Below, piece by piece: positions 1 through 5,868 of a stretch of 7,548 nucleotides of DNA. Origin of the DNA: an uncultured Lachnospiraceae bacterium. GTDB lineage: Bacteria; Bacillota; Clostridia; Lachnospirales; Lachnospiraceae. The stretch's first letter is position 1. Each line of letters starts with the position of its first letter. The translations under genes were made by a program, and so were the position numbers. The stretch spans positions 1 to 7,548 of the forward strand of contig CAMTBF010000165.1 of NCBI GenBank assembly GCA_947068385.1, given 5' to 3'. Under the pieces are notes generated by a model. It was not told the DNA's origin. It saw nothing but the letters and a program-made list of their open reading frames with translations, and made no database searches.

Positions 1-83
1 TGGCGCTGGATGGGAAGTACGCCGCCATGTTCCGGGTGCAGAGCCGGTATTACGGGCAGGAGGGGGAGGCGGAGGGCATATGA
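1..83 (+). CDS. ABC exporter half-transporter, C-terminal end only
   Basis: Only the last 26 codons are in the window; the gene starts to the left. The frame opens at base 3 and reads ALDGKYAAMFRVQSRYYGQE, then a short acidic tail and a TGA at 81-83. The pattern 'L..GGKYA.MF..Q..YY' is the usual end of the nucleotide-binding domain of fused permease/ATPase exporters, just after the H-loop and last helix. The gene downstream ends in a matching way (RYFELWHAQEQYY). Two such genes in tandem usually encode the two halves of a heterodimeric exporter. The rest of the protein cannot be seen, so substrate and completeness are unknown. The identification is inferred from this short tail and the neighbour. 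Confidence 0.75.
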   Translation, partial: ALDGKYAAMFRVQSRYYGQEGEAEGI

Positions 84-181
84 GGAAGGGACGATTTTAC
101 GGTTACGGAGCGGGGAAGCTGTGGGAATCCGGGAAGACAGGCCACAGGCCTTTGGGTGTGGGACAGGAGGAGACGGCATGA
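80..181 (+). CDS. Possible 33-aa peptide gene between two ABC exporter genes
   Basis: An open frame of 33 codons starts at ATG 80-82, which overlaps the stop of the upstream ABC gene (ATGA at 80-83). It ends at TGA 179-181, which overlaps the start of the downstream ABC gene (ATGA at 178-181). A GGAGG at 71-75 lies 4 nt before the start, closer than ideal. The peptide begins MRKGRFYGYGAGKLW, is basic and glycine-rich, has no cysteine, and has no clear signal peptide or membrane segment. I do not recognise it. It could be a real small protein, a translated spacer that couples the two exporter halves, or a chance open frame in GC-rich DNA. The double ATGA overlap is the only argument for it. 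Confidence 0.3.
   Translation: MRKGRFYGYGAGKLWESGKTGHRPLGVGQEETA
165..170 (+). promoter_or_regulatory. Ribosome-binding site that fixes the exporter start
   Basis: A perfect AGGAGG lies 7 nt before ATG 178. It shows that the exporter begins at 178 and not at the in-frame ATG at 10, which has no comparable site. Translation of the codons between 10 and 178 gives arginine/glycine-rich sequence unlike any exporter N-terminus. Confidence 0.85.
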
Positions 182-2031
182 GGAAGAATCTTAAGGTGAT
201 TGCAGGCGGAATCAGGCTCATCGAGGGGCTGGCCCCCGGTTTCCTGCCGTGCTGCGTGCTGCAGGCCTGTATGGCGGCGCTGTCGCCATTCATCAATATC
301 TATCTGTCCGCGGCGCTGGTGAACGGGCTGCTGGCGGGGTGGGACATGGCCCGCCTGCTGGAGGGCGTGCTCCTCATGGCGGCGCTGAACCTGGTCTGCG
401 GGGGGCTGGGGGCTTGGATGGAGAGGCTGGTGAACGTGAAGCAGAACGTGCTCTTCCAGCAATATGACTGGAGGCTGGACAGCAAGATGATGGAGCTGTC
501 CTACCAGGAGGTGGAGAGCTATGAAGTCCAGGCGCTGCGGGAGAGGATCCGGCAGATGGCCAATGTGAACGGCATGGGGCTGTGGAACCTGGTGAATCCC
601 GTGAAGGCTTTGGTCAAAAGCGTGTTCACCATCCTTTTTGCCGTGGCCATCTTCTGTGAGGTCTTCGGGCAGTGCGGGCCGGGGACGGGGGCGCTGACGG
701 GATTTTTCTGCTCGGCCTGGGCATCGGCGGGGCTGGCGGCGTTGATTTTGGGGAATGTGTGCGTTAATTTATATACGGTTTCCCGTTCTGCGAAGAAGGT
801 CTTTGCGGCGTATGCGGGGCTGGTGCCGATCAACCAGGTCTACAGCTATTATCTGGAAAATTATATCGATACCTATCATTCCGGGAAGGACATCCGGCTC
901 TACCGCCAGGGAGACCTGATCCGCAGCGAGATGGGGCAGCTTTTGGAGAAGGGCAGGACGCCCATGAAAAGGCTGAAGGGCATTGAGTTCAGGTACAGCG
1001 GGCTGGGCTCTCTGGCGGGGTTCGCCATGAACCTGTCCATCTATCTGACCGTGGGCATGCGGGCCCTGGCCGGGCTGTTCCCGGTGGGGAGCATCGTACA
1101 GTATGTGGGGGGAATCGGGCAGTTCGTGTCGGGGTTCACTACGTTTGCGGCGCAGATTACGCTGCTGAACTCCAATGTGGAGGCGCTGGAGGTGATTCTG
1201 CAGTACTTAGGGATGGGGAAGGAGCCTCAGCTCGCGGATGCCCAGTCCATGGAATCTCGGTCTATGGAGCCTGTAGATGCCGCGGAGTCCCTGGAGATAG
1301 AGTTTAGGGGCGTCTCCTTTACGTACCCGGGCACGGAGGGCAAGGCCCTGGACAATCTGTCCTTTGCCATACGTCCCGGGGAGAAGCTGGCGGTGGTGGG
1401 CGTCAACGGCAGCGGCAAGACGACTATGATTAAGCTGCTGTGCGGGCTGTATGACCCGGACGAGGGAGCGATTCTGGTGAACGGAAGGGACATCCGGGAG
1501 CTGGACGGGGCGTCCCGCCGGGAGCTCTTCGGCGTGGTCTTCCAGGACTTCCAGCTGTTCTCCTTCGGGCTGGGGCAGAATCTGGCGGGCAGCAGGACAT
1601 ATGATGAGATGAGGGCCAGGGCGGCCCTGGAGGAGGCCGGTTTCGGGGCGCGGCTGGAGGGGATGGATCTGGAGACTTCCCTTTATAAGGACTTCGATCC
1701 CCAGGGAGTGGAGATCTCCGGCGGAGAGGCCCAGAAAATCGCCATAGCCAGGGCCCTGTACAGGCAGGCTCCCATATTGATTCTGGATGAGCCCACGGCC
1801 GCCTTGGATCCTCAGGCGGAATACGAGGTCTACGAGAACCTGAACCGCATCTCGGAGAACAGGACGGCCATTTTCATCTCCCACCGCATGTCCTCCTGCC
1901 GGTTCTGCGGCCGGATACTGGTGATGGACGGCGGGAGGCTGGTCCAGGCCGGGAGCCATGAGGAGCTACTGCGGGACGCCGCCGGGAGGTACTTTGAGCT
2001 GTGGCATGCCCAGGAGCAGTATTACCGCTGA
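178..2031 (+). CDS. ABC exporter, fused permease and ATP-binding protein
   Basis: This 617-aa half-transporter has the normal length for the type IV (MsbA/BmrA-like) exporter family. Residues about 1-335 form the membrane domain. Hydrophobic segments lie near 20-52, 60-80, 143-163, 171-200, 274-298 and 303-328, giving about six helices. Residues about 370-617 form the ATPase domain: Walker A GVNGSGKT (408-415, K414), Q-loop Q456, signature SGGEA (514-518), Walker B ILILDE (533-538, D537/E538), D-loop ALD (542-544) and H-loop H569. All catalytic residues are present, so the site looks active. The linker holds a small in-frame near-duplication, SMES-R-SMEP (357-365). The gene follows a second exporter gene and probably pairs with it in the cell membrane. 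The substrate cannot be read from sequence; peptides, lipids and drugs are all known for the family. The function class is certain, the cargo is not. Confidence 0.93.
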   Translation: MRKNLKVIAGGIRLIEGLAPGFLPCCVLQACMAALSPFINIYLSAALVNGLLAGWDMARLLEGVLLMAALNLVCGGLGAWMERLVNVKQNVLFQQYDWRLDSKMMELSYQEVESYEVQALRERIRQMANVNGMGLWNLVNPVKALVKSVFTILFAVAIFCEVFGQCGPGTGALTGFFCSAWASAGLAALILGNVCVNLYTVSRSAKKVFAAYAGLVPINQVYSYYLENYIDTYHSGKDIRLYRQGDLIRSEMGQLLEKGRTPMKRLKGIEFRYSGLGSLAGFAMNLSIYLTVGMRALAGLFPVGSIVQYVGGIGQFVSGFTTFAAQITLLNSNVEALEVILQYLGMGKEPQLADAQSMESRSMEPVDAAESLEIEFRGVSFTYPGTEGKALDNLSFAIRPGEKLAVVGVNGSGKTTMIKLLCGLYDPDEGAILVNGRDIRELDGASRRELFGVVFQDFQLFSFGLGQNLAGSRTYDEMRARAALEEAGFGARLEGMDLETSLYKDFDPQGVEISGGEAQKIAIARALYRQAPILILDEPTAALDPQAEYEVYENLNRISENRTAIFISHRMSSCRFCGRILVMDGGRLVQAGSHEELLRDAAGRYFELWHAQEQYYR

Positions 2032-2054
2032 CACATCGGTAGGGACGCATCGGC

Positions 2055-2198
2055 GTGAAAAAAATCTTGCAATTCCTTTCCTGCCGTGTTACTCTGGATG
2101 TAGGCAAAGAAATCTGGTTCTATATCCATCATGAAGACGGTAAGTCTTTTCTAACTGTATCGAACTTCTTGCCGGGCGGGAGCCTGTATCCCAAGTGA
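2055..2198 (+). CDS. Possible 47-codon ORF or gene remnant
   Basis: An open frame from GTG 2055 to TGA 2196-2198 gives a peptide starting (V/M)KKILQFLSCRVTLDVGKE and containing IWFYIHHEDGKSF. The composition (lysine-rich start, mixed aromatic and hydrophobic residues) looks more like real protein than the shadow frames elsewhere. However, there is no ATG, and the only ribosome-binding candidate is a weak AGGG at 2041-2044, 10 nt upstream. An in-frame TAG at 2040-2042 limits the frame on the left. I do not recognise a family. It may be a small gene, the remains of a longer one, or chance. It is AT-richer than the exporter genes and resembles the acetyltransferase gene that follows in this respect. 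Confidence 0.22.
   Translation: MKKILQFLSCRVTLDVGKEIWFYIHHEDGKSFLTVSNFLPGGSLYPK
2067..2095 (+). promoter_or_regulatory. Weak candidate promoter for the acetyltransferase gene
   Basis: TTGCAA at 2067-2072 is separated by 17 nt from TACTCT at 2090-2095, which is preceded by an extended -10 TG at 2087-2088. Spacing is ideal, but the -10 hexamer matches only three of six consensus positions. If used, it would give a leader of about 180 nt that includes the hairpin at 2214-2243. It would also conflict with translation of the 47-codon frame from 2055. Confidence 0.2.
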
Positions 2199-2213
2199 CA
2201 AGCAACTACCAAA

Positions 2214-2243
2214 GGCAGGAAGGAGAAGCGCCTCTTTCCTGCC
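2214..2243 (+). other. Strong hairpin upstream of the acetyltransferase gene
   Basis: GGCAGGAAGGAG (2214-2225) pairs with CTCTTTCCTGCC (2232-2243), with one G-U pair and a 6-nt loop AAGCGC. The stem of 12 pairs is much stronger than expected by chance. No T-run follows (GGATGCATCGGG comes next), so it is not a standard intrinsic terminator. It lies 24 nt before the ribosome-binding site AGGAG (2268-2272). It could stabilise the RNA or mark the end of the exporter transcript by another route. The 3' arm motif CTTTCCTGCCG also occurs at 2076-2086. Confidence 0.6.
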
Positions 2244-2279
2244 GGATGCATCGGGAAAGGAAAGGTCAGGAGATGCTTT

Positions 2280-2798
2280 ATGGTTATTGTGAGAGAGTTC
2301 ACTGAACAAGATAGAGAGCGGTTATTTGATATGATTCAAGAGATAAAGGAATACGACGCAGATTTCGAGGGAATGGATGATATAGGGAGGATAGAAGATT
2401 ACGATGCGTTCCTGATGAAATTAGAAAAATGGAAGCATCAGGAACGGATTGGCCCCAATTATTCTCCTCAAACGACATTTGGCGTATTTGATAATGAAAG
2501 GCTGGTAGGAGGCTTTGTATTAAGACATAAATTGAAAGGCATGTTGATCGACCATGGCGGAAATATCGGCTATCTCATCAGACCTGGCGAACGAAAAAAG
2601 GGATATGGGAAGATGCTGCTAAAGCGCGCATTGGAAAAGGCGAGAGAGATAGGGCTTGAAAAAGTTTTGGTAACTTGCAGGGAGGATAATATCGGTTCCA
2701 TCAAAATCATAGAATCCAATTCCGGAAAATATGAAAACAGTTATTACGATGAAAGCATAGGAAAAGCTTATAGGCGGTATTGGATTCAATGTGGATGA
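2280..2798 (+). CDS. GNAT-family N-acetyltransferase
   Basis: This 172-aa protein has the normal size for a single GNAT domain. It would transfer an acetyl group from acetyl-CoA to an amine; the acceptor is unknown. Motif A is clear: the strand NIGYLIRP (95-102) is followed by the pyrophosphate-binding loop R-K-K-G-Y-G (105-110) and helix KMLLKRALEKA. Motif B follows as LVTCREDNIGSIKIIESNSG (130-149), with the usual Asn (N137) and Ser (S140). The C-terminal tyrosine-rich stretch YYDESIGKAYRRYW resembles the final strands of COG3981-type predicted acetyltransferases. No signal peptide is seen, so it is cytosolic. The start at 2280 is supported by AGGAG at 2268-2272, 7 nt away. The gene is clearly AT-richer than its neighbours (one 60-nt row counted: about 40% GC, against 78% in a row of the esterase), which suggests separate acquisition. 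Confidence 0.88.
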   Translation: MVIVREFTEQDRERLFDMIQEIKEYDADFEGMDDIGRIEDYDAFLMKLEKWKHQERIGPNYSPQTTFGVFDNERLVGGFVLRHKLKGMLIDHGGNIGYLIRPGERKKGYGKMLLKRALEKAREIGLEKVLVTCREDNIGSIKIIESNSGKYENSYYDESIGKAYRRYWIQCG

Positions 2799-2842
2799 TG
2801 GAAAAGGAGCATTCGATATTTAGGGCATAAATAAATGAAAAC

Positions 2843-2848
2843 AGGAGG
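2843..2848 (+). promoter_or_regulatory. Ribosome-binding site that fixes the esterase start
   Basis: AGGAGG lies 7 nt before ATG 2856. The in-frame ATG at 2835 lies upstream of this site and has no good site of its own, so the extra seven residues of the longer frame are unlikely to be translated. Confidence 0.85.
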
Positions 2849-2855
2849 GAACGAA

Positions 2856-3671
2856 ATGGCCTTATTGCATGTAGACTTTTTCTCGGACGTGCTGGGCATG
2901 AGCATGAACATGGACGTGCTGCTGCCCCAGCAGACCCAGGGGCAGATCGGCATGGAGGGGAGGGCGGCCCAGGGGAAGTACAAGACCATGTACCTGCTCC
3001 ACGGCATGAGCGACGACCAGACCACCTGGCAGAGGAGGACGTCCATCGAGCGCTATGTCAGCAGCCTGGGGATTGCCGTGGTGATGCCTACCACGCATCT
3101 GGGCTTCTACACGGACACCACCTACGGGATGCGGTACTGGACGTTCCTCTCCCAGGAGCTGCCCGGGATCTGCCGGGAATTCTTCCCCCAGATGTCCGGG
3201 AAGCGCGAGGATACGTTGGCGGCGGGCCTGTCCATGGGCGGCTACGGGGCGTGGAAGCTGGGGCTGGGGGCCAGCGGGACCTTCGGGGCAGCGGCGTCCC
3301 TGTCCGGCGCGCTGGATATGGTGGACGACTTCCAGAGGAACGTGGAAGCCGCCCCGGAGGAGTCGGACAGGGTCGCCCTCTTCCGGGGGATATTCGGCTC
3401 GGCCCAGGCGCTGGAGGGCTCGGACAACGACCTGCTGGCGCTGGCGGAGAAGCTGGCGGCGGGAGGGAAGGAGCTGCCCAGGCTCTACGCCTGGTGCGGC
3501 ACGGAGGACTTCCTGTACCAGGGGAACCTAAGGGCCTGGGAGCATGTGAAGAAGCTGGGATACGATTTGACCTGTGAGCAGTCCGCAGGTGACCACCAGT
3601 GGAAATATTGGGATGAAAAGATTCAGGACGTGCTGCGCTGGTGGCTGGGGACGGATATGGATCTGCAGTGA
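2856..3671 (+). CDS. Alpha/beta-hydrolase serine esterase (EstA/esterase D type)
   Basis: This 271-aa protein belongs to the alpha/beta-hydrolase group that includes tributyrin esterase EstA and S-formylglutathione hydrolase FrmB; these hydrolyse short acyl esters. The N-terminus MALLHVDFFSDVLGMSMNMD is typical of EstA-type enzymes. The oxyanion region is LLHGMSDDQTTW (H49-G50). The nucleophile is S126 in GLSMGGYGAW, the acid is probably D218 in CGTEDFLY, and the base is H247 in GDHQWKYW. The full triad is therefore present. There is no signal peptide, so it is cytosolic. Natural substrates could include acetylated or feruloylated sugars; the glycosidase genes nearby make this plausible but they are on the opposite strand. 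It lies 57 nt after the acetyltransferase gene and 20 nt before the next small gene. Codon use returns to GC-rich here. Confidence 0.9.
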   Translation: MALLHVDFFSDVLGMSMNMDVLLPQQTQGQIGMEGRAAQGKYKTMYLLHGMSDDQTTWQRRTSIERYVSSLGIAVVMPTTHLGFYTDTTYGMRYWTFLSQELPGICREFFPQMSGKREDTLAAGLSMGGYGAWKLGLGASGTFGAAASLSGALDMVDDFQRNVEAAPEESDRVALFRGIFGSAQALEGSDNDLLALAEKLAAGGKELPRLYAWCGTEDFLYQGNLRAWEHVKKLGYDLTCEQSAGDHQWKYWDEKIQDVLRWWLGTDMDLQ

Positions 3672-3691
3672 GGGGAGGGCAGGACGGACAT

Positions 3692-3913
3692 ATGGAAAAC
3701 GAGAAGCTGATAGACGAAATATTGAACCACCTGGACAGGGAGACCCAGATGGGCGTAGTCCGCATGAGCGTGGAGATGGACGAGGAAAAAAACGCTTCCG
3801 GGGAGGTCTCCCATAAGTGCTGCAACATGTACGGCCGCCCCGCCAACGAGACGGTGGGGCTTCTGGACTGCTATACGGACATGAACGCGGGGAAGCCGGA
3901 CAACGAGAGGTAG
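3692..3913 (+). CDS. Small protein of unknown function (73 aa)
   Basis: I do not recognise a family. The start at 3692 follows the esterase stop by 20 nt and has a modest AGGA at 3681-3684 (7 nt away) and GGGAGG at 3674-3679. The protein begins MENEKLIDEILNHLDRETQM, a probable acidic amphipathic helix, followed by the strand-like GVVRMSVEMDEE. The second half contains HKCCNMYGRP, then ETVGLLDCYTDM. It has three cysteines and one histidine close to two of them, no signal peptide and no membrane segment. An upstream ATG at 3641 in the same frame lies inside the esterase gene and adds only glycine-rich sequence, so it is unlikely. The ordered mix of acidic helix and conserved-looking C-terminal motif suggests a real gene. 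It is probably co-transcribed with the esterase, and a hairpin begins right at its stop codon. Confidence 0.65.
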   Translation: MENEKLIDEILNHLDRETQMGVVRMSVEMDEEKNASGEVSHKCCNMYGRPANETVGLLDCYTDMNAGKPDNER

Positions 3914-3948
3914 GCCGTGCCCCTCCGGCTTTCCGGAGGGTTTCGGCC
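3913..3948 (+). terminator. Hairpin directly after the 73-aa gene
   Basis: CCCTCCGG (3921-3928) pairs perfectly with CCGGAGGG (3933-3940) around a CTTT loop. An outer GGCCG (3913-3917) pairs with CGGCC (3944-3948) across a small internal loop. Only three T residues follow the inner stem, so it is a weak terminator alone. It probably works with the stronger hairpin 10 nt further on. Confidence 0.55.
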
Positions 3949-3954
3949 ACTATG

Positions 3955-4012
3955 AAAAGTCCGGAGCTGCCAGGAGGCCATATGCCTCGCCTGGCAGCTC
4001 CGGACTGCTTTT
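3955..4012. terminator. Bidirectional terminator between convergent genes
   Basis: AGTCCGGAGCTGCCAGG (3958-3974) is the exact reverse complement of 3990-4006, a perfect 17-bp stem. Inside it AGGC (3975-3978) pairs with GCCT (3984-3987) around CATAT, with a CG bulge at 3988-3989. On the plus strand GCTTTT follows (4007-4012). On the minus strand the complement of AAAA at 3955-3958 gives TTTT. It sits between the end of the plus-strand 73-aa gene and the end of the minus-strand GH2 gene at 4038, where a shared terminator is expected. Confidence 0.85.
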
Positions 4013-4037
4013 GCTTCACGGATAGCCCAAGGGCCAT

Positions 4038-5840
4038 TCAACGGACCACGATATTGTGCCTGTACCGGGAATTGATCTCCCGGATCCTGGCCGGGTCGCA
4101 TTTCGGCATCCTGTCATAGGTGAGCAGGCCGTTGGTCTCCTGCTCCACATCCGACAGCTGGGTATAGCAGAAGCCATAGACCAGGTCGGACTGCAGGATG
4201 CTGCCGATGACATGCTCATACTGCTGCAGGAAATCCGACTCGTCCGCCGCCGCCGTGTAACCCCAGTTCCCCTCCTCCGCGGAATTATAATTGATGCCGC
4301 CGCATTCCGTGATGAGGATGGGCTCGCCGCCGTAGGAATATCCATGGGCATAGAGGCTGCGCCCGGCATGGGTGCAGGAGAGCAGGATGTCCTTCTCCTC
4401 CATGGTGCGCTGGAAGAACCTCTGCTTCTCAGGCTCCCCGCCGGAGCCGTGGGCATAATTGTGGATGGCGCAGATGTCGCTCTTGGTCATCTCCCAGCCG
4501 TCGTTGTTCACCACCAGCCTTGTGGGATCCAGGCTCTTCAACAGATAGTACATCCCCATGGTCTGGTCCTGCTGGCGCTTGCAGAAGTCCACGTTGGGGA
4601 TGGCCCAGCTCTCGTTGAAGGGCACCCAGGCCACGATGGAGGGATGGTTGTAGTCCCGCCGCAGGATCTCGAACCATTCCTTGGCGTAGGAGGCGATGCC
4701 CTTGTCCGTGAACAGGCAGGCAGAGGCCATCTCCCCCCAGACCAGGAAGCCCATCCTGTCGGCATGGTACAGGAAACGGGCGTCCTCCACCTTCTGATGC
4801 TTCCTACAGCCGTTGAAGCCCATCTCCTTCATCATCCGGATGTCCGCCACGAAGTCCTCGTCGGAGGGCGCCGTCAGGATGCCGTCCCGCCAGTAGCCCT
4901 GATCCAGCACCAGCTTGAAATAATAGGGCTGGTTGTTCAGATAGGTGATGCCGTTTTTGGTGTGGATCTTGCGCATGCCGAAATAGCTCTGGGCCGTATC
5001 CACTGTCCGGCCGTCCACCACCAGCCGCAGGGTGATATCGAAAAGGGCAGGATTCTCCGGGCTCCACAGGCGCTCCCTTTCATGGGCGGCGCAGTAGAAT
5101 ATGTGGTCCTTGGACAGGTGGATGCTGCGGCAGAAGACGCTCCGGTTATTGACCAGATAGCGGTCCTGGCACACAAGGTCGCCCTGGAAGGAAATGTCCG
5201 CCTCCAGGTACATGCCCTCCGCGTAGGCCGAAAACTCCGCCTCCAGGGTGACCGTATCGTGGTCGATGTCCGGCGTGAACTTCACATGGGAGATATGGCA
5301 GGCGTCCACCGGCTCCAGCCAGACGCTCTGCCAGATGCCCGTAGTCCTGGTGTACCAGATGCCCGCGCTCTTCTCTTCCCAGAACTGCTTGCCCCGGGGG
5401 ATGGTCTCGTCCCTGGCGGGATCGTACACGGCCACGGCCAGGGACTGCTCCCCCTCCCCCTTCAGGAAATCTGTGATGTCCGCGCAGAAGCCCACGTTCC
5501 CTCCGGTGTGCCAGGCGCAGGGCACGCCGTTCACATATACTGTGCACTTGTAGTCAACCGCCTCGAAGTGCAGCAGCACCCGCCGCCCGCTCCACTCGCC
5601 GGGAATGGTGAAGCGCCTTTTGTAGAAGACGCGGTCGTGGATGGACGTGTCCTGGATGCCGCTGAGCCTGCTCTCGAAGCAGAAGGGTACCTCTATCCTG
5701 CCCTCCAGCGGATGGGAATCCGACTCCCAGTGCTCGGCGGAGGCGAGGTTTCTGTCGTCGAATGCGAAATCCCAGGTCCCGTTCAGGCTAAGCCAGTCCC
5801 TGCGGACGAATTGTGGTCTCGGATATTCTGTTCTTTTCAT
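4038..5840 (-). CDS. Glycoside hydrolase family 2, cytoplasmic
   Basis: This 600-aa retaining beta-glycosidase has the three core GH2 parts and nothing extra. Residues about 1-180 form the sugar-binding jelly roll (start YPRPQFVRRDWLSLNGTWDF; end TTGIWQSVWLEPV). Residues about 185-290 form the Ig-like domain ending in FGMRKI. Residues about 291-600 form the TIM barrel. The acid/base is E410 in PFNESW and the nucleophile is E512 in ITECGG; K347-H348 and W368 are in their usual places. No signal peptide is present, so it works in the cytoplasm. Before the barrel motif GLLTYDR (571-577), glucuronidases such as E. coli UidA have NKK; here the residues are ETN. A glucuronidase role is therefore unlikely. 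Galactosidase or an arabinose-related activity fits better but is not shown. It is the second gene of the operon, 28 nt after GH43. The start has AAAGGA (plus-strand positions 5850-5855), 9 nt away. Confidence 0.92.
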   Translation of the reverse strand: MKRTEYPRPQFVRRDWLSLNGTWDFAFDDRNLASAEHWESDSHPLEGRIEVPFCFESRLSGIQDTSIHDRVFYKRRFTIPGEWSGRRVLLHFEAVDYKCTVYVNGVPCAWHTGGNVGFCADITDFLKGEGEQSLAVAVYDPARDETIPRGKQFWEEKSAGIWYTRTTGIWQSVWLEPVDACHISHVKFTPDIDHDTVTLEAEFSAYAEGMYLEADISFQGDLVCQDRYLVNNRSVFCRSIHLSKDHIFYCAAHERERLWSPENPALFDITLRLVVDGRTVDTAQSYFGMRKIHTKNGITYLNNQPYYFKLVLDQGYWRDGILTAPSDEDFVADIRMMKEMGFNGCRKHQKVEDARFLYHADRMGFLVWGEMASACLFTDKGIASYAKEWFEILRRDYNHPSIVAWVPFNESWAIPNVDFCKRQQDQTMGMYYLLKSLDPTRLVVNNDGWEMTKSDICAIHNYAHGSGGEPEKQRFFQRTMEEKDILLSCTHAGRSLYAHGYSYGGEPILITECGGINYNSAEEGNWGYTAAADESDFLQQYEHVIGSILQSDLVYGFCYTQLSDVEQETNGLLTYDRMPKCDPARIREINSRYRHNIVVR

Positions 5841-5868
5841 GGTGCTCGTTCCTTTCTTTCCTTTTGGT

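Noticed and set aside
107..139. P-loop-like pattern (G-x-G-x-K and SGKT) in the 33-aa frame
   Set aside because: The residues are not in Walker A order (GxxxxGK[ST]) and the peptide is far too short for a nucleotide-binding fold.
10..177. A 56-residue N-terminal extension of the exporter
   Set aside because: The strong AGGAGG at 165-170 points to ATG 178, and the extension overlaps the end of the upstream ABC gene in another frame.
1207..1959. A 250-codon minus-strand frame antisense to the exporter ATPase domain
   Set aside because: The plus strand encodes every ABC motif in this span. The antisense translation is Gln/Pro/His/Arg-rich and lacks any motif.
2214..2243. Intrinsic terminator for the exporter operon
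   Set aside because: No T-run follows the stem on either strand, and it sits about 180 nt after the exporter stop; kept only as an unexplained hairpin.
3641..3691. Earlier start for the 73-aa protein
   Set aside because: It would overlap the esterase gene by 31 nt and add a glycine-rich stretch with no sign of conservation; ATG 3692 has better spacing.
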